Below the pieces are notes generated by a model. That model was given only the letters and a program-made list of their open reading frames with translations. It searched no databases and was not told the DNA's origin. Below are positions 7,347 to 16,940 of a DNA stretch of 64,000 nucleotides, one piece after another; the first letter of the stretch is position 1, and each line of letters starts with the position of its first letter. The stretch comes from Kibdelosporangium sp. MJ126-NF4. GTDB lineage: Bacteria; Actinomycetota; Actinomycetes; Mycobacteriales; Pseudonocardiaceae. The DNA lies in the NCBI RefSeq assembly GCF_000826545.1, contig NZ_CDME01000002.1, positions 1,497,187 to 1,561,186 of the forward strand. Direction: 5' to 3'. The position numbers and the translations under genes were made by a program.

Positions 7347-10300
7347 TTACTGGCGCACGCGGGACAGCGCGGCAGCCAGGTGCTCGGCGATCACGTTGAC
7401 GTTCGGCGGATCCAGCACCGACAGGTGGTGTCCGGGGACGACCACCAGTTCCAGGTCGGTGCAGACGGCGTCGAACCCGCGTGCCGGGTCGGTCCGGTCG
7501 AACCGCTCGTCACGCAGTCCACCGGGGACGGGGCTCGCGGCGCTGTAGAAGATCGCCGGGCCGGTGTACTCCGACGGCTGGTAGCGCTCGAGCATCCGGG
7601 CGTCGAGGAACGATCGCCGCTGGTGGGTCAGGATCGCGTCGCTGACCCTGGCGTCCACCACACCAGCGGCGAGAATGGTCGAGACCAGCAGGTCGGCCTG
7701 TGCCACGTCGTCCAGCCTCGCCAACTCGGCGAACGGCAGCTCGACGCGCTTCCCGTACGCGGTCTCCAGGAACTCGCCGAACCGCTCGAAGCGGCGCTCC
7801 AGCAGTTCCACTTCCGACAGTTCGGTCTCCAGCGGCAGCGGCAGGATCGGGTCGACCAGGCCGAGCAGCTCCACCTGTTCACCCGCGGCGGTGAGCTGCT
7901 GCGCGGCCTCATAGGCGAGGAACCCGCCGAAGGACCAGCCGACCAGCCGGTACGGCCCCTGCGGCTGGATCCGCCGCAGTTGCGGCAGCAGCTGCGTGAT
8001 CCGCTGTTCCACTGTGGTCGTCCCGTCGACCCGGTCGAACCCGTACGCCGGGATGTCCGGGTCGATCAGGTCGACCAGCTGACGGAACACCGCTGTGTCG
8101 CCACCGCCGGGGTGGAAGAAGAACAGCGGCGTCTGCCGTCCGCCTTCGCGCAGCACCCGCAGCGGGCCGGACCGGTGATCCAGTTCCCGGATCTTCCCGG
8201 CGATCAGCTCGATCGTGGGCTGGGTGAACAACGCGGCCGTGGTCAGTTCGTGGCCGCTGCGTTCGGCGAGCAACGCTGTGACCGCGTCCGCTTTCGCCTC
8301 GTCGCCACCCAGCGACGCGAAGTCGTGGGTCACGCCGACGGGAACACCGAGCACTTCCTGCCACGCCGCGGCGACGAGCCGCTCGGCCGCGTCACGCGGC
8401 GGCACGAGCACTGTGCGGCGCGGCAACGGCGCACCGGACGAACTGTCCGACACGTCCAGCTCCGCGTGGATCCGTGACGCCAGGTCGGCCACGGTCGCGC
8501 CACGCAGCATCACCGAGACCGGCAGGTTGAGCTCGAAGTCGTGCTGGAACGCGTTGCGGATCCGGACCGCGAGCAGTGAGTCGACGCCCAGGCTGGTCAA
8601 CGGGAGGTCGTCGACGAGCGCGTCGGTCTGCAGGCCCATCACCGACGCCACCCGGAACCGCAGCTGCTCGGCGGTGAGCCTGCGGATCTCGGCGGGTTCG
8701 AGCTCACGGACCGCCGCGATGCCCGGCCAGTCGCTGGACTCGACGGCCGCGACCGCGTGCCCGGCGAGGACGTCGGCGAAGAACGGCAGCTTCGGCAGAT
8801 CGGGGAACGCCGCGACCAGGCGGGGTGCGTTCAGCCGCACCGCGCCGACTGTCGCCGCCTGCGCGGTCAGCAGATCCGCGATCAGCCCGAGTCCTTCCGC
8901 CGGAGCGATCGGGTGCAGCCAGGGCACCTCGATGTCCGCGGCGGCACCGACTTCCGCCCACGTGCCCCACTGCACTGTGGTCGCGGGCAGGCCTTTCGCC
9001 CGGCGGTAGGCGGCGAGGTTGTCCAGGTACGCGTTGGCCGTGGAGTAGGCGGGCTGACCGGGCAGACCGTGCAGCGCGGTGGCTGAGGAGAAGCCGAGCC
9101 ACCAGTCCAGGTCCAGCTCGGCCGTGGCCTCGTGCAGCCGCCACGCGCCCACTGCCTTGGGACGCCAGGTCTTGCGCACGGTGTCCTCGTCGAGCAGTTC
9201 CACCGTCCGGTCGTCGAACAGGGCGGCGGCGTGCACGATGCCACGCACGTTCCCCGCCGCGGCGACGAGTCTGTCCGCCACGCCCGGCTCGGCGATGTCA
9301 CCCAGCACGACCTCGATACGGGTGCCGCCCGCGCGCAGTTCCTCGATCACCGCGGCCGACGCCGGTTTCGGCGCGCTGCGGCCGTTGAGCACGAGCGTGT
9401 GCGCGCCGTGGTCGGCCAGCCAGCCCGCGAGCAGCAGGCCGAGACCACCGAGTCCACCGGTGACGACGTAACCGCCGTCCGGCCGCACGAGCGGCAGGTC
9501 GCCGGACTGCGGAGCCGGTGCGGCGGCGAGCTTGCCGACGTACCGGCGACCGGCCCGCCAGGCGATCTCGTCGTCCGCCGCCCCGGTGGTCAGCTCGATC
9601 GACAGTTCCGCCGCGGCCCTCGCCGGGTCGGCACCGTCCAGGTCGAGCCAGGTCGTCCGCAGTGCCGGGTGTTCGAACGCCAGCACCCGCACCAGGCCAC
9701 GCACGGCCGCGGGGCCCGGCTGACCCGGGTCGTCGGCCAGCACCGCGGCGGCCGATGTCGTCACCAACCACAGCCGCGGCGGCTCACCCGGCCGGTCGAC
9801 CAGCGTCCGTGCCCATTCGGCGGCGGCAAGCAGCGTCCGCTGCGCGGCTTCGAGACCGTCGCCGCCGTCCTCGTCCACGAGCAGGACCACGGACTCCGGC
9901 TCCTCGACGGCCAGCACCGAAGCGTCCACTTCGGACACGACACGAGCCGGGAGGCCGACCGCGGTCAGCGTCGCGAGCGCCCGGTCGACGAGCGCGTTGC
10001 GCCGGTCGGCGACCAGCAGCACCGGTCCGTGCTGCCGGGTGCCCGGCGCGTCCTGCGGCTGCCAGGTGCGGTGCAGCAGCCGGTCCCGCAGCGGTGCGGC
10101 GATCTCGGCACGCGGGATGCGGCGCACGAAGATGTCGGTGATCTCCAGCACGACCCGGTCGTTGAGGTCCAGCAACCGCAACCGGCCAACCAGCCCGGCG
10201 GCGCCCGGCTCGGGCGGCGTGATGCTCACGTGCGCGAACGCGCCCTGCGCCGGATCGCCGTGCAGCCGGACCGAGCCGAACTCCATCGGCATGTACAGCG

Positions 10301-13300
10301 AGTCGTCGCCGTTGGTGCCGGACAGCGCGGCGGCGAAGCCCTGCAGGCAGTTGTCCAGCAGCACCGGGTGCACGAAGTAACCAGCACGCGGGGCCGACTC
10401 GGGGATCTCGATGGTGACCACCGCGCCCGTCGGACTGGTGCGCACGTCGGAGATGCCGGTGAACGCGGGACCGTACTCCACGCCGAGCGACCGCAGCCGC
10501 TGGTAGAGCTCGGCGGGCGCGAAGCCGGTGCCGTGCTCGTCGTCCAGTTCCCACGCCTGCGGCGCCGAATCGTCCGCTGCGACGACCGTGACGCCACAGT
10601 GCAGGATCCAGGTGCCTTCGGCGTCCTTGGTGTACACCGCCACCTGGCCACCCGGCCGGGTGCCGTCCTCGAACGGAGTGAAGGTAGTCGTGACCGGTGT
10701 GTGTTCGGTCAGCGGCAACGGCTGGTGCAGCGCGACGTCCTTGAGCGCGAACCGGTCCGGCGTGGTGCCGAGCGCGGTGGACGCGGCGGTGAGCGCCATG
10801 TCGATGTAGCAGGCACCGGCCAGGATCGCGCGGCCGTCGATCCGGTGGTCGGCCAGCCACGGCTGCGCACCGGTGCCGAGGTCGGCGCGCCACAGGTGGG
10901 TCCGCTCCCCCGGCAGTTCGACGTGCACACCCAGCAACGGGTGCGTCCCGGCGGGGACCGCGCGGATGATCGGCTTGGCCCAGTGCACGGTCCGCGTCCA
11001 CGGCGTGGTCGGCACGTCCAGCAGCCTGCCGTCGGTGGCCGGTGGCATGGCGCGGACCGCGAGCAGGGAGCCGAGGTTCGCGTGGAAGTGCCAGGTCTCC
11101 GAGTCCGAGCGGCGCAGGGTGCCCAGCACCGTCGCCTTCCCCGCGGTCTCGCTGATCGCGTGGAACAGCACCGGGTGCGGGGAGATCTCGACAAACGTGG
11201 TGAATCCGTCGGCCACCGCGGCGGCGACGGCGTCGGTGAACCGGACCGGCTTGCGGATGTTGCCGACCCAGTACGCGGTGTCGTGCGTGACCTCGGCGCG
11301 CGGGTCGTCCACCGCGGTCGGGTAGATCCGCACTGACGGCTCGAGAGCGCGCACCGCGCGCAGGTCCGACCGCAGCCCGTCGGTGACCTGGTCGACCACC
11401 CGTGAGTGGCTCGCCACGTCGATCTTGATCAGCCGGGCCAGCAGGCCGCGCTGCTCGACCAGGTCGACCAGTGCGGGCACCTTGTCGTGCGGTCCGGCGA
11501 CGACCGTCTCACTCGGCGAGTTGTAGACGGCGACGTCGATGTCCGCGCCGATCTCCGGGTGCTCGGCCAGCAGCCGGGTGACCTCGGTGGCCGGGAGTTC
11601 CAGCACCGCCATGGCGCCCGTTCCGCCGGTGGTGGCCAGCCTGGCCGACCGGCGGACCGCGATCAGGGCACCGTGCTGCAGGCTGATGGCCCCGGCGACC
11701 ACGGCCGCGGCCACCTCGCCGATCGAGTGCCCGATCACCGCGGCCGGTTGGACACCGTAGTGCTGCCACAACCGGGCAAGCGCCACCTGGAGTCCGAACA
11801 GGACTGGCTGGACCTCGTCGAACAGTGCGAGGTCCCGGCCGCTCTCGAGCGCCTTGCGCAGCGCGGGGCCGGAGACCGCCGACAGCGCGTCGTCGATCTC
11901 GTCGATCGCGGCGGCGAACACCGGCTCCTCGGTCAGCAGCCGCTTGCCCATTCCGGCCCACTGCGCGCCGTGCCCGGAGAACACCCACACCGGCCCCGGG
12001 CCGATCTGGTCACGCTTGCCCAGCGCGACGCCCGGCGCGGCCGTGCCCTGCGCCAGCGCGTCCAGTCCGGTGAGCAGTTCGGCGCGGGTGCCCGCGGTGA
12101 TCACGGCCCGGCTGCGGCCGCTGCCGCGGCGAGCCAGCGTGTGCTCTACATCGGACAGTTCGACGTGTTCGCCCGGTCCGGCGAGCCAGTCGGCGAGCTG
12201 CTTCGCCGTCCGGCGAAGCCGGGCGACCGATGTCGCGCCCAGCAGGAACTGTCCCGGCTTGGCCAGCGGGGTCGGCTGCTGGTCCACGACAGGGGCCTGC
12301 TCGACGATCACGTGCGCGTTGGTACCACCGAAGCCGAAGCCCGACACCCCGGCACGGCCGGGACGGTCCCGGTTGGGCCACGGCTGCTGCTCGGCGGCGA
12401 CCGTGATCCGCAGTTCGTCGAACGGGATGTGCGGGTTGGGCTCCGTGAAGTGCAGGCTGGCCGGAATCCGGCGGTTGGCCAGTGCCAGCACTGTCTTGAT
12501 CAGCCCTATGACGCCCGCCGCAGCCTCAAGGTGCCCGAGGTTGGTCTTGACCGAGCCGAGCAGCAGCGGCGCAGAGTTCGGGCGCCCCTTGCCGAGCACG
12601 GCGCCCAGCGCGCTCGCTTCGATCGGGTCGCCCAGCAGCGTGCCGGTGCCGTGCGCCTCGACGTAGTCCACCTCGGCCGGGTCGACTCCGGCCGACGCGT
12701 ACGCGGTGCGCAGCAACGCCTGCTGCGCCTCGGGATTCGGCGCGGTCAGCCCGTTGGACCGGCCGTCGGAGTTCACGGCGGAACCACGCAGCACTGCCAG
12801 CACGCGGTCACCGTCGCGGACTGCCGCCGACAACGGCTTCAGCACAACGATTCCCGCGCCCTCCGCGCGTGCGATGCCGTCCGCCGACGCGTCGAACGCC
12901 TTGCACAGACCGTCCGGTGCGGTGATGCCCATCTGGTCGAACGTTGCAGTGACACCTGCGCCGAGCAACAGGTTCGCGCCACCGGCGAGAGCGACCTCAC
13001 TCTCCCCCGCGCGCAGGCTCTGGATCGCCTGGTGCACCGCGACCAACGACGACGAGCAGGCGGTGTCCACCGCGATGCTCGGCCCACGCAGGTCGAACAC
13101 ATAGGACAGTCGGTTGGCCGCGATGCTCAGCGCCGCACCGGTTCCGCTCCACGCGTCGATGTGGCTGACGTCGCCGAGCGTCAGGTGGCTGTACTCGTTG
13201 CCGCTGATGCCGACGAACACACCGGTCTGGCTGCCCCGCAACGAGTCCGCCGACACGCCCGCGTGTTCGAGCGCCTCCCACGCGACCTCCAGCAGCAGCC

Positions 13301-13886
13301 GCTGCTGGGGGTCCATGGCTGCCGCCTCACGCGGCGCGATGCCGAAGAACTCGGCGTCGAACAAGTCGATCTGGTCGAGGAAACCGCCCCAGCGGGTGGT
13401 GTTCGACAGCCGCTCGGCCTGCTCGGGCGAGTCGTGGCCGAACTGCTCCCACCGTCCGTCCGGGACACGGGTGATGGCGTGGTTGCCTTCGACGAGCAAC
13501 CGCCAGAACTGTTCCGGCCCGTTGATCCCGCCGGGCAGGCGGCAGCCGATCCCGATCACCGCGATCGGCTCGGCCGTCCCCGGTCCGTTGCCCGAAGTCG
13601 CGCCCGCCACCACCACGGGCGCGGCTTCGGTTTCCCCGGGTTCACCAAGGAGGACTTCGACGAGCGCGTCGATGGTCGGGTGCTGCCAGATCAACGCGGT
13701 CGGCAGTTCGCGGTCGAGCATGTCCTCCAGGTCGCCGACGAGCCGCAGCGCGTCGCGTGAGGTCAGCCCGTACTCGCGGATCGGCCTACTGGGGTCCACT
13801 TCGGACACCTCGAGCGCGCACGATTCCGCGATCTCCTCGGTCAGCCACTGCTTGAGTGCTGCCGCTGTGCTTGGCGAATTGGTCAC
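7347..13886 (-). CDS. type I polyketide synthase ACP-KS-AT-DH-KR-ACP-carrier*-TE
   Basis: A 2179-residue single-module megasynthase. In order: N-terminal ACP (residues 1-85, GLTS with Ser43); KS (about 107-545, Cys277 in DTACSSS, His412, His452); AT (about 630-920, GHSIGE Ser721, VASH His827); DH (from about 982, His1014 in DHRIDGRA, where Ala replaces the usual Pro of HxxxGxxxxP); KR (TGGLGGLG near 1476, Tyr1614, LFDD suggesting B-type); ACP (GVDSL, Ser1770); a second carrier-like domain with GGDEAKAD, where Glu1863 replaces the serine; and TE (GWSFGG, Ser1985). No ER is seen. An N-terminal ACP with a C-terminal TE is the layout of mycobacterial Pks13, but Pks13 lacks DH and KR. The GTG start overlaps the FAAL stop (GTGA), so the FAAL probably loads the N-terminal ACP. 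The product is unknown, likely a beta-modified fatty acyl chain. Confidence 0.95.
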   Translation of the reverse strand: MTNSPSTAAALKQWLTEEIAESCALEVSEVDPSRPIREYGLTSRDALRLVGDLEDMLDRELPTALIWQHPTIDALVEVLLGEPGETEAAPVVVAGATSGNGPGTAEPIAVIGIGCRLPGGINGPEQFWRLLVEGNHAITRVPDGRWEQFGHDSPEQAERLSNTTRWGGFLDQIDLFDAEFFGIAPREAAAMDPQQRLLLEVAWEALEHAGVSADSLRGSQTGVFVGISGNEYSHLTLGDVSHIDAWSGTGAALSIAANRLSYVFDLRGPSIAVDTACSSSLVAVHQAIQSLRAGESEVALAGGANLLLGAGVTATFDQMGITAPDGLCKAFDASADGIARAEGAGIVVLKPLSAAVRDGDRVLAVLRGSAVNSDGRSNGLTAPNPEAQQALLRTAYASAGVDPAEVDYVEAHGTGTLLGDPIEASALGAVLGKGRPNSAPLLLGSVKTNLGHLEAAAGVIGLIKTVLALANRRIPASLHFTEPNPHIPFDELRITVAAEQQPWPNRDRPGRAGVSGFGFGGTNAHVIVEQAPVVDQQPTPLAKPGQFLLGATSVARLRRTAKQLADWLAGPGEHVELSDVEHTLARRGSGRSRAVITAGTRAELLTGLDALAQGTAAPGVALGKRDQIGPGPVWVFSGHGAQWAGMGKRLLTEEPVFAAAIDEIDDALSAVSGPALRKALESGRDLALFDEVQPVLFGLQVALARLWQHYGVQPAAVIGHSIGEVAAAVVAGAISLQHGALIAVRRSARLATTGGTGAMAVLELPATEVTRLLAEHPEIGADIDVAVYNSPSETVVAGPHDKVPALVDLVEQRGLLARLIKIDVASHSRVVDQVTDGLRSDLRAVRALEPSVRIYPTAVDDPRAEVTHDTAYWVGNIRKPVRFTDAVAAAVADGFTTFVEISPHPVLFHAISETAGKATVLGTLRRSDSETWHFHANLGSLLAVRAMPPATDGRLLDVPTTPWTRTVHWAKPIIRAVPAGTHPLLGVHVELPGERTHLWRADLGTGAQPWLADHRIDGRAILAGACYIDMALTAASTALGTTPDRFALKDVALHQPLPLTEHTPVTTTFTPFEDGTRPGGQVAVYTKDAEGTWILHCGVTVVAADDSAPQAWELDDEHGTGFAPAELYQRLRSLGVEYGPAFTGISDVRTSPTGAVVTIEIPESAPRAGYFVHPVLLDNCLQGFAAALSGTNGDDSLYMPMEFGSVRLHGDPAQGAFAHVSITPPEPGAAGLVGRLRLLDLNDRVVLEITDIFVRRIPRAEIAAPLRDRLLHRTWQPQDAPGTRQHGPVLLVADRRNALVDRALATLTAVGLPARVVSEVDASVLAVEEPESVVLLVDEDGGDGLEAAQRTLLAAAEWARTLVDRPGEPPRLWLVTTSAAAVLADDPGQPGPAAVRGLVRVLAFEHPALRTTWLDLDGADPARAAAELSIELTTGAADDEIAWRAGRRYVGKLAAAPAPQSGDLPLVRPDGGYVVTGGLGGLGLLLAGWLADHGAHTLVLNGRSAPKPASAAVIEELRAGGTRIEVVLGDIAEPGVADRLVAAAGNVRGIVHAAALFDDRTVELLDEDTVRKTWRPKAVGAWRLHEATAELDLDWWLGFSSATALHGLPGQPAYSTANAYLDNLAAYRRAKGLPATTVQWGTWAEVGAAADIEVPWLHPIAPAEGLGLIADLLTAQAATVGAVRLNAPRLVAAFPDLPKLPFFADVLAGHAVAAVESSDWPGIAAVRELEPAEIRRLTAEQLRFRVASVMGLQTDALVDDLPLTSLGVDSLLAVRIRNAFQHDFELNLPVSVMLRGATVADLASRIHAELDVSDSSSGAPLPRRTVLVPPRDAAERLVAAAWQEVLGVPVGVTHDFASLGGDEAKADAVTALLAERSGHELTTAALFTQPTIELIAGKIRELDHRSGPLRVLREGGRQTPLFFFHPGGGDTAVFRQLVDLIDPDIPAYGFDRVDGTTTVEQRITQLLPQLRRIQPQGPYRLVGWSFGGFLAYEAAQQLTAAGEQVELLGLVDPILPLPLETELSEVELLERRFERFGEFLETAYGKRVELPFAELARLDDVAQADLLVSTILAAGVVDARVSDAILTHQRRSFLDARMLERYQPSEYTGPAIFYSAASPVPGGLRDERFDRTDPARGFDAVCTDLELVVVPGHHLSVLDPPNVNVIAEHLAAALSRVRQ

Positions 13887-15634
13887 TGCGCGCTCCCTTC
13901 GGTTGTCGTGGTGCCGTTGGTGTAGTCGAGGTACAGCTTCTTCGTGGCCGCACGGGCGATCTTGCCGCTGGACGTGCGCAGCACGGTGCCCGGCGGAACC
14001 AGGACGAAGTCGAACAGCCGCAGGTCGTGGTGCCGCGCGACGGCGGCACGGACCGTCCTGGCGATCTCGGCGCGGTCCTCGTCGGACAGTTCCAGGTCGC
14101 GGTTGTGGTCGGCGACGACGACTGGGCCTTCCTTGCCGTCCCGTTCGATGCTGAACACCGCGAGCCGGTCGCGCCGGATGGCCGGGTGCGCCTCGTGCAC
14201 CGTCGCCTCGATGTCCTGCGGGTAGTGGTTCTTGCCGTCGATGATGATCAGGTCCTTGAGCCGACCGGTGATGAACAGCTCGCCGTGGTGGATCACGCCG
14301 AGGTCCCCGGTGCGCAGCCAGCCCGCGGCCGGCTCGGTCCCGTCGGTCAGGCGGCCGTCGAAGGTCTCGGCGGACCGCTCCGGCTGACGCCAGTAGCCGG
14401 TCGCCACGTTGCGCCCGTTGACCCAGATCTCGCCGACGTGCGAGTCCGGCTGGACCTTGTTGTCGGACACGATCCTGACCTGCTGGCCGAGTGCGTGCCC
14501 GGCCGAGACGAGGCTCAGTGCGCGGTCGTCGTCCGGCTGGACGTCGACCGCTTCCCCGTTGCCCAGCTTGTCCCGGTCGATGGTGACCACGAGCGGGGCC
14601 ACCCGTGGCGTCGTGCTGACGAACACGGTCGCCTCGGCCAGCCCGTATCCCGGACGGTGGGCGTGTGCGGCGAAGCCGAGCGGCCCGGCCACTTTCTGGA
14701 AGTTGTCGATCGTGTTGGCGCGCACCGGCTCGCTGCCGTTGATGATCGCGCGGACCCCGCTGAGGTCGAGGCCTTCCTTGTCCTTGTCGGTCAGCTTGGC
14801 CACGGCGTACTCGAACGCGAAGTTCGGTGCGGCGTTGATGACGTTGGGGTACGAGCCGATCAGCTTCAGCCAGCGGGTGGGACGCCGAGTGAAGGCGAAC
14901 GGGGTAGTGAACACCGCCCGACAGCCAGCGCCGATCGGCAGGCAGATCAGCGAGATCAGGCCCATGTCGTGGAAGAACGGCAGCCAGCCCACGGACGTCC
15001 AGCTCTCGTCGACGCCGAACGCGGCGATGACCTGGCGGACGTTCACCACGACCGCCTCGTGGGTGATCACCGCACCGGCCGGCCGACGGGTCGAACCCGA
15101 GGTGTACTGCAGGTACGCGGGCTGCTCGGCTTCGAGCGCGACCGGTTCGAAACCGTCGGCGAGCGAACTGTCCACTGTGTCCACGGCGAGCAGCCGCTTC
15201 GGCCTCGGCACGGGGTGCTTGTCACGCAGTTCACGGATGGCGTCCAATGCGGACGACGAGGTCAGCCACACCTCGGGGTCGCTGTCGGCGAGCGCGCCGA
15301 CCAGACGTTCGCCGTGTGAAGCCACTTCCGGCGCGAACAGCGGCACCGAGATGACACCGGCGTACAGCGCGCCGTAGAAGCTGACCACGTAGTCCAGGTT
15401 CTGCGGGCACAGGATGGCCACGCGCTCACCGGGATTGGTCGTCTCGGCCAGCCGGACGGCGAGTGCGCGAGCGCGTCTGTCCAACTCGGACCAGGTGATC
15501 GACTCCTCGGTCCCGTCTCGGTTCTCGCTGTAGTCGATGAACGTGAACGCGGTTTCGTCGGACCCCGCCAACCGCGCCAAGGAAGCGGTCAGCGGCTCGA
15601 ATCCATCCCGGAAATCAGTGTCTCGAACAACCAT
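13883..15634 (-). CDS. fatty acyl-AMP ligase (FAAL, FadD32-like)
   Basis: A 583-residue ANL-family enzyme with the FAAL style: YTSGSTRRPAGAVITH from about residue 177, GYGLAEATVFVSTTP in the middle, and GKNHYPQDIEATV near the C-terminus. FAALs activate long-chain acids as acyl-AMP and pass them to an ACP rather than to CoA. Tight coupling to a PKS that begins with an ACP makes that ACP the natural partner. The ATG start at 15634 is preceded by AGGTGGGA. It is preceded by a 323-bp leader or promoter region. Length fits the family. Confidence 0.93.
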   Translation of the reverse strand: MVVRDTDFRDGFEPLTASLARLAGSDETAFTFIDYSENRDGTEESITWSELDRRARALAVRLAETTNPGERVAILCPQNLDYVVSFYGALYAGVISVPLFAPEVASHGERLVGALADSDPEVWLTSSSALDAIRELRDKHPVPRPKRLLAVDTVDSSLADGFEPVALEAEQPAYLQYTSGSTRRPAGAVITHEAVVVNVRQVIAAFGVDESWTSVGWLPFFHDMGLISLICLPIGAGCRAVFTTPFAFTRRPTRWLKLIGSYPNVINAAPNFAFEYAVAKLTDKDKEGLDLSGVRAIINGSEPVRANTIDNFQKVAGPLGFAAHAHRPGYGLAEATVFVSTTPRVAPLVVTIDRDKLGNGEAVDVQPDDDRALSLVSAGHALGQQVRIVSDNKVQPDSHVGEIWVNGRNVATGYWRQPERSAETFDGRLTDGTEPAAGWLRTGDLGVIHHGELFITGRLKDLIIIDGKNHYPQDIEATVHEAHPAIRRDRLAVFSIERDGKEGPVVVADHNRDLELSDEDRAEIARTVRAAVARHHDLRLFDFVLVPPGTVLRTSSGKIARAATKKLYLDYTNGTTTTEGSAQ

Positions 15635-15957
15635 GGTGATCCCACCTGTTTGATTCGTTGCAGGGAAAACTGGGCAAGGTCATCCCTGGTCTGCCTGCCC
15701 CGGTGCAGGATTCCAGAACCTCGTGACTATTCTTTTGACCAGTGTCAATAACCCTCGCGGGGGAGGTGCTCCGCGAGGCTGGGGTAATGCTTCTTCACCA
15801 GTTGCCAATCAACCAACTCGCCGGAGGCTACCGGTGAGTCAAATAGCGGCGCAACGGGCCACCCTGTGAATCGGGGCACTGCGCATGAAAAACCCGTTTT
15901 CTCATCACCCGCCGAATACACAGAGTAGTTTTACGCCGTCAACAAAGGTCCCATTAA
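15635..15957. other. gene-free promoter/leader region of the FAAL-PKS operon
   Basis: No gene is supported in these 323 bases, which are visibly richer in A+T than the flanking genes. The region holds an 8-bp stem hairpin (cctcgcgg 15753-15760 with ccgcgagg 15771-15778) and the palindrome listed separately at 15735. It should contain the promoter of the FAAL-PKS operon, and possibly the terminator of the upstream esterase. Confidence 0.6.
15735..15748. promoter_or_regulatory. candidate operator TTGAC-N4-GTCAA
   Basis: ttgaccagtgtcaa is a perfect inverted repeat about 100 bp upstream of the FAAL start. On the minus strand it includes TTGACA, a consensus -35 hexamer. A matching -10 is not clear. 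Inference: a regulator site over the FAAL-PKS promoter. Confidence 0.4.
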
Positions 15958-16863
15958 TCATCCCATCGAGGAAATCTCACGCTCTGTGAGCGCAGCGAGG
16001 AGAAAAGGCCAGGAACGGCCGAGCTCACGCTGCCACGACGGCCAGTCGTGCGTGCCCGCGCCGAAGCTTGTCCGGATCATGGGATGGCCTCGTTGCTCGA
16101 GCCGCTTGGCCAGGGCACGGCTGGCCGGGGCGACGATCCGCTCGATCATCCGGTCGCCGGGAGCGGGCGGATCCCCCGGCACCCGGTCGCCGTCACCAGC
16201 GGCGATGTACAGCGGTGTCGCCGCCAGCTCGTCGACCAGCCAGTACGGGTCGCTTGTGCGCCAGTGCGCGCGATGGCTCCAGCGCGATCCCCACATGTTC
16301 TTCATCCGCTCGCCGACACTGCGCAGGAAGTAGTGCAGCAGGGCGGACGTGCCGAGCCGGGTGGTGTGCAGCATCCCGCTGTACGAGGCCGCGGCGGCGA
16401 ACCTCCCCGGGTACTTCGCGGCGAGGGTGACGGCCCCGTAGCCGCCCATGGACACTCCCGCCACGGCGCGTCTGCCATTGCCGCTGAACTCGGTCTCGAT
16501 GAGTTCGTGCAGCTCACGGATGTGGAACTGCTCCCACGCCGGGGTGGTGCCGTAGCTGTCAGGAAGCAGCCAGTCGGTGTAGAACCCCGCCCGTCCACCC
16601 GGCGGCAGGACGACCAGCACGTCCGCGTCCAGCGCGCGGGCCCCGATGTCGGTCCGCTCCGACCAGCACGCCGGCTGGTCGTCCCCACCGTGCAGTAGAT
16701 ACAGCGTCGGCCAGGTCCGACTCGATCGGGGGACCCAGTCACGGGGGGTCAACAACCGCACGGTGACCACCCGGTCCAGTGCATCGGAACGGATGTCGAG
16801 TTCCGCGACATGCTGCTCCAAAAAACGAACCGCTTCCACTTTTTTGTCACCATGGTGATGCAT
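15958..16863 (-). CDS. PF00756-type esterase / putative acyltransferase
   Basis: A 301-residue alpha/beta hydrolase paralogous to the one at 3362-4606. Shared motifs are LYLLHGGDD, GFYTDW, FHIREL, the nucleophile elbow GVSMGGYG with Ser near 138, and GAGTHDWPSW with the catalytic-type His. It lacks the C-terminal beta extension of its paralogue and has no clear signal peptide. The ATG at 16863 follows a GAGGAT ribosome site. It lies directly upstream of the FAAL-PKS pair on the same strand and is divergent from an MFS exporter. By analogy with mycobacterial fbp genes beside fadD32-pks13 it may transfer or release the polyketide acyl chain. A hydrolytic esterase is the conservative alternative. 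Confidence 0.82.
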   Translation of the reverse strand: MHHHGDKKVEAVRFLEQHVAELDIRSDALDRVVTVRLLTPRDWVPRSSRTWPTLYLLHGGDDQPACWSERTDIGARALDADVLVVLPPGGRAGFYTDWLLPDSYGTTPAWEQFHIRELHELIETEFSGNGRRAVAGVSMGGYGAVTLAAKYPGRFAAAASYSGMLHTTRLGTSALLHYFLRSVGERMKNMWGSRWSHRAHWRTSDPYWLVDELAATPLYIAAGDGDRVPGDPPAPGDRMIERIVAPASRALAKRLEQRGHPMIRTSFGAGTHDWPSWQRELGRSWPFLLAALTEREISSMG

Positions 16864-16940
16864 CTGTCATCCTCGTTGTGGTCCGACATCGCACCGGAAT
16901 ACCGTTGAGTAAATAGCCCCACCTAGTCAAGGCGGGAGTG

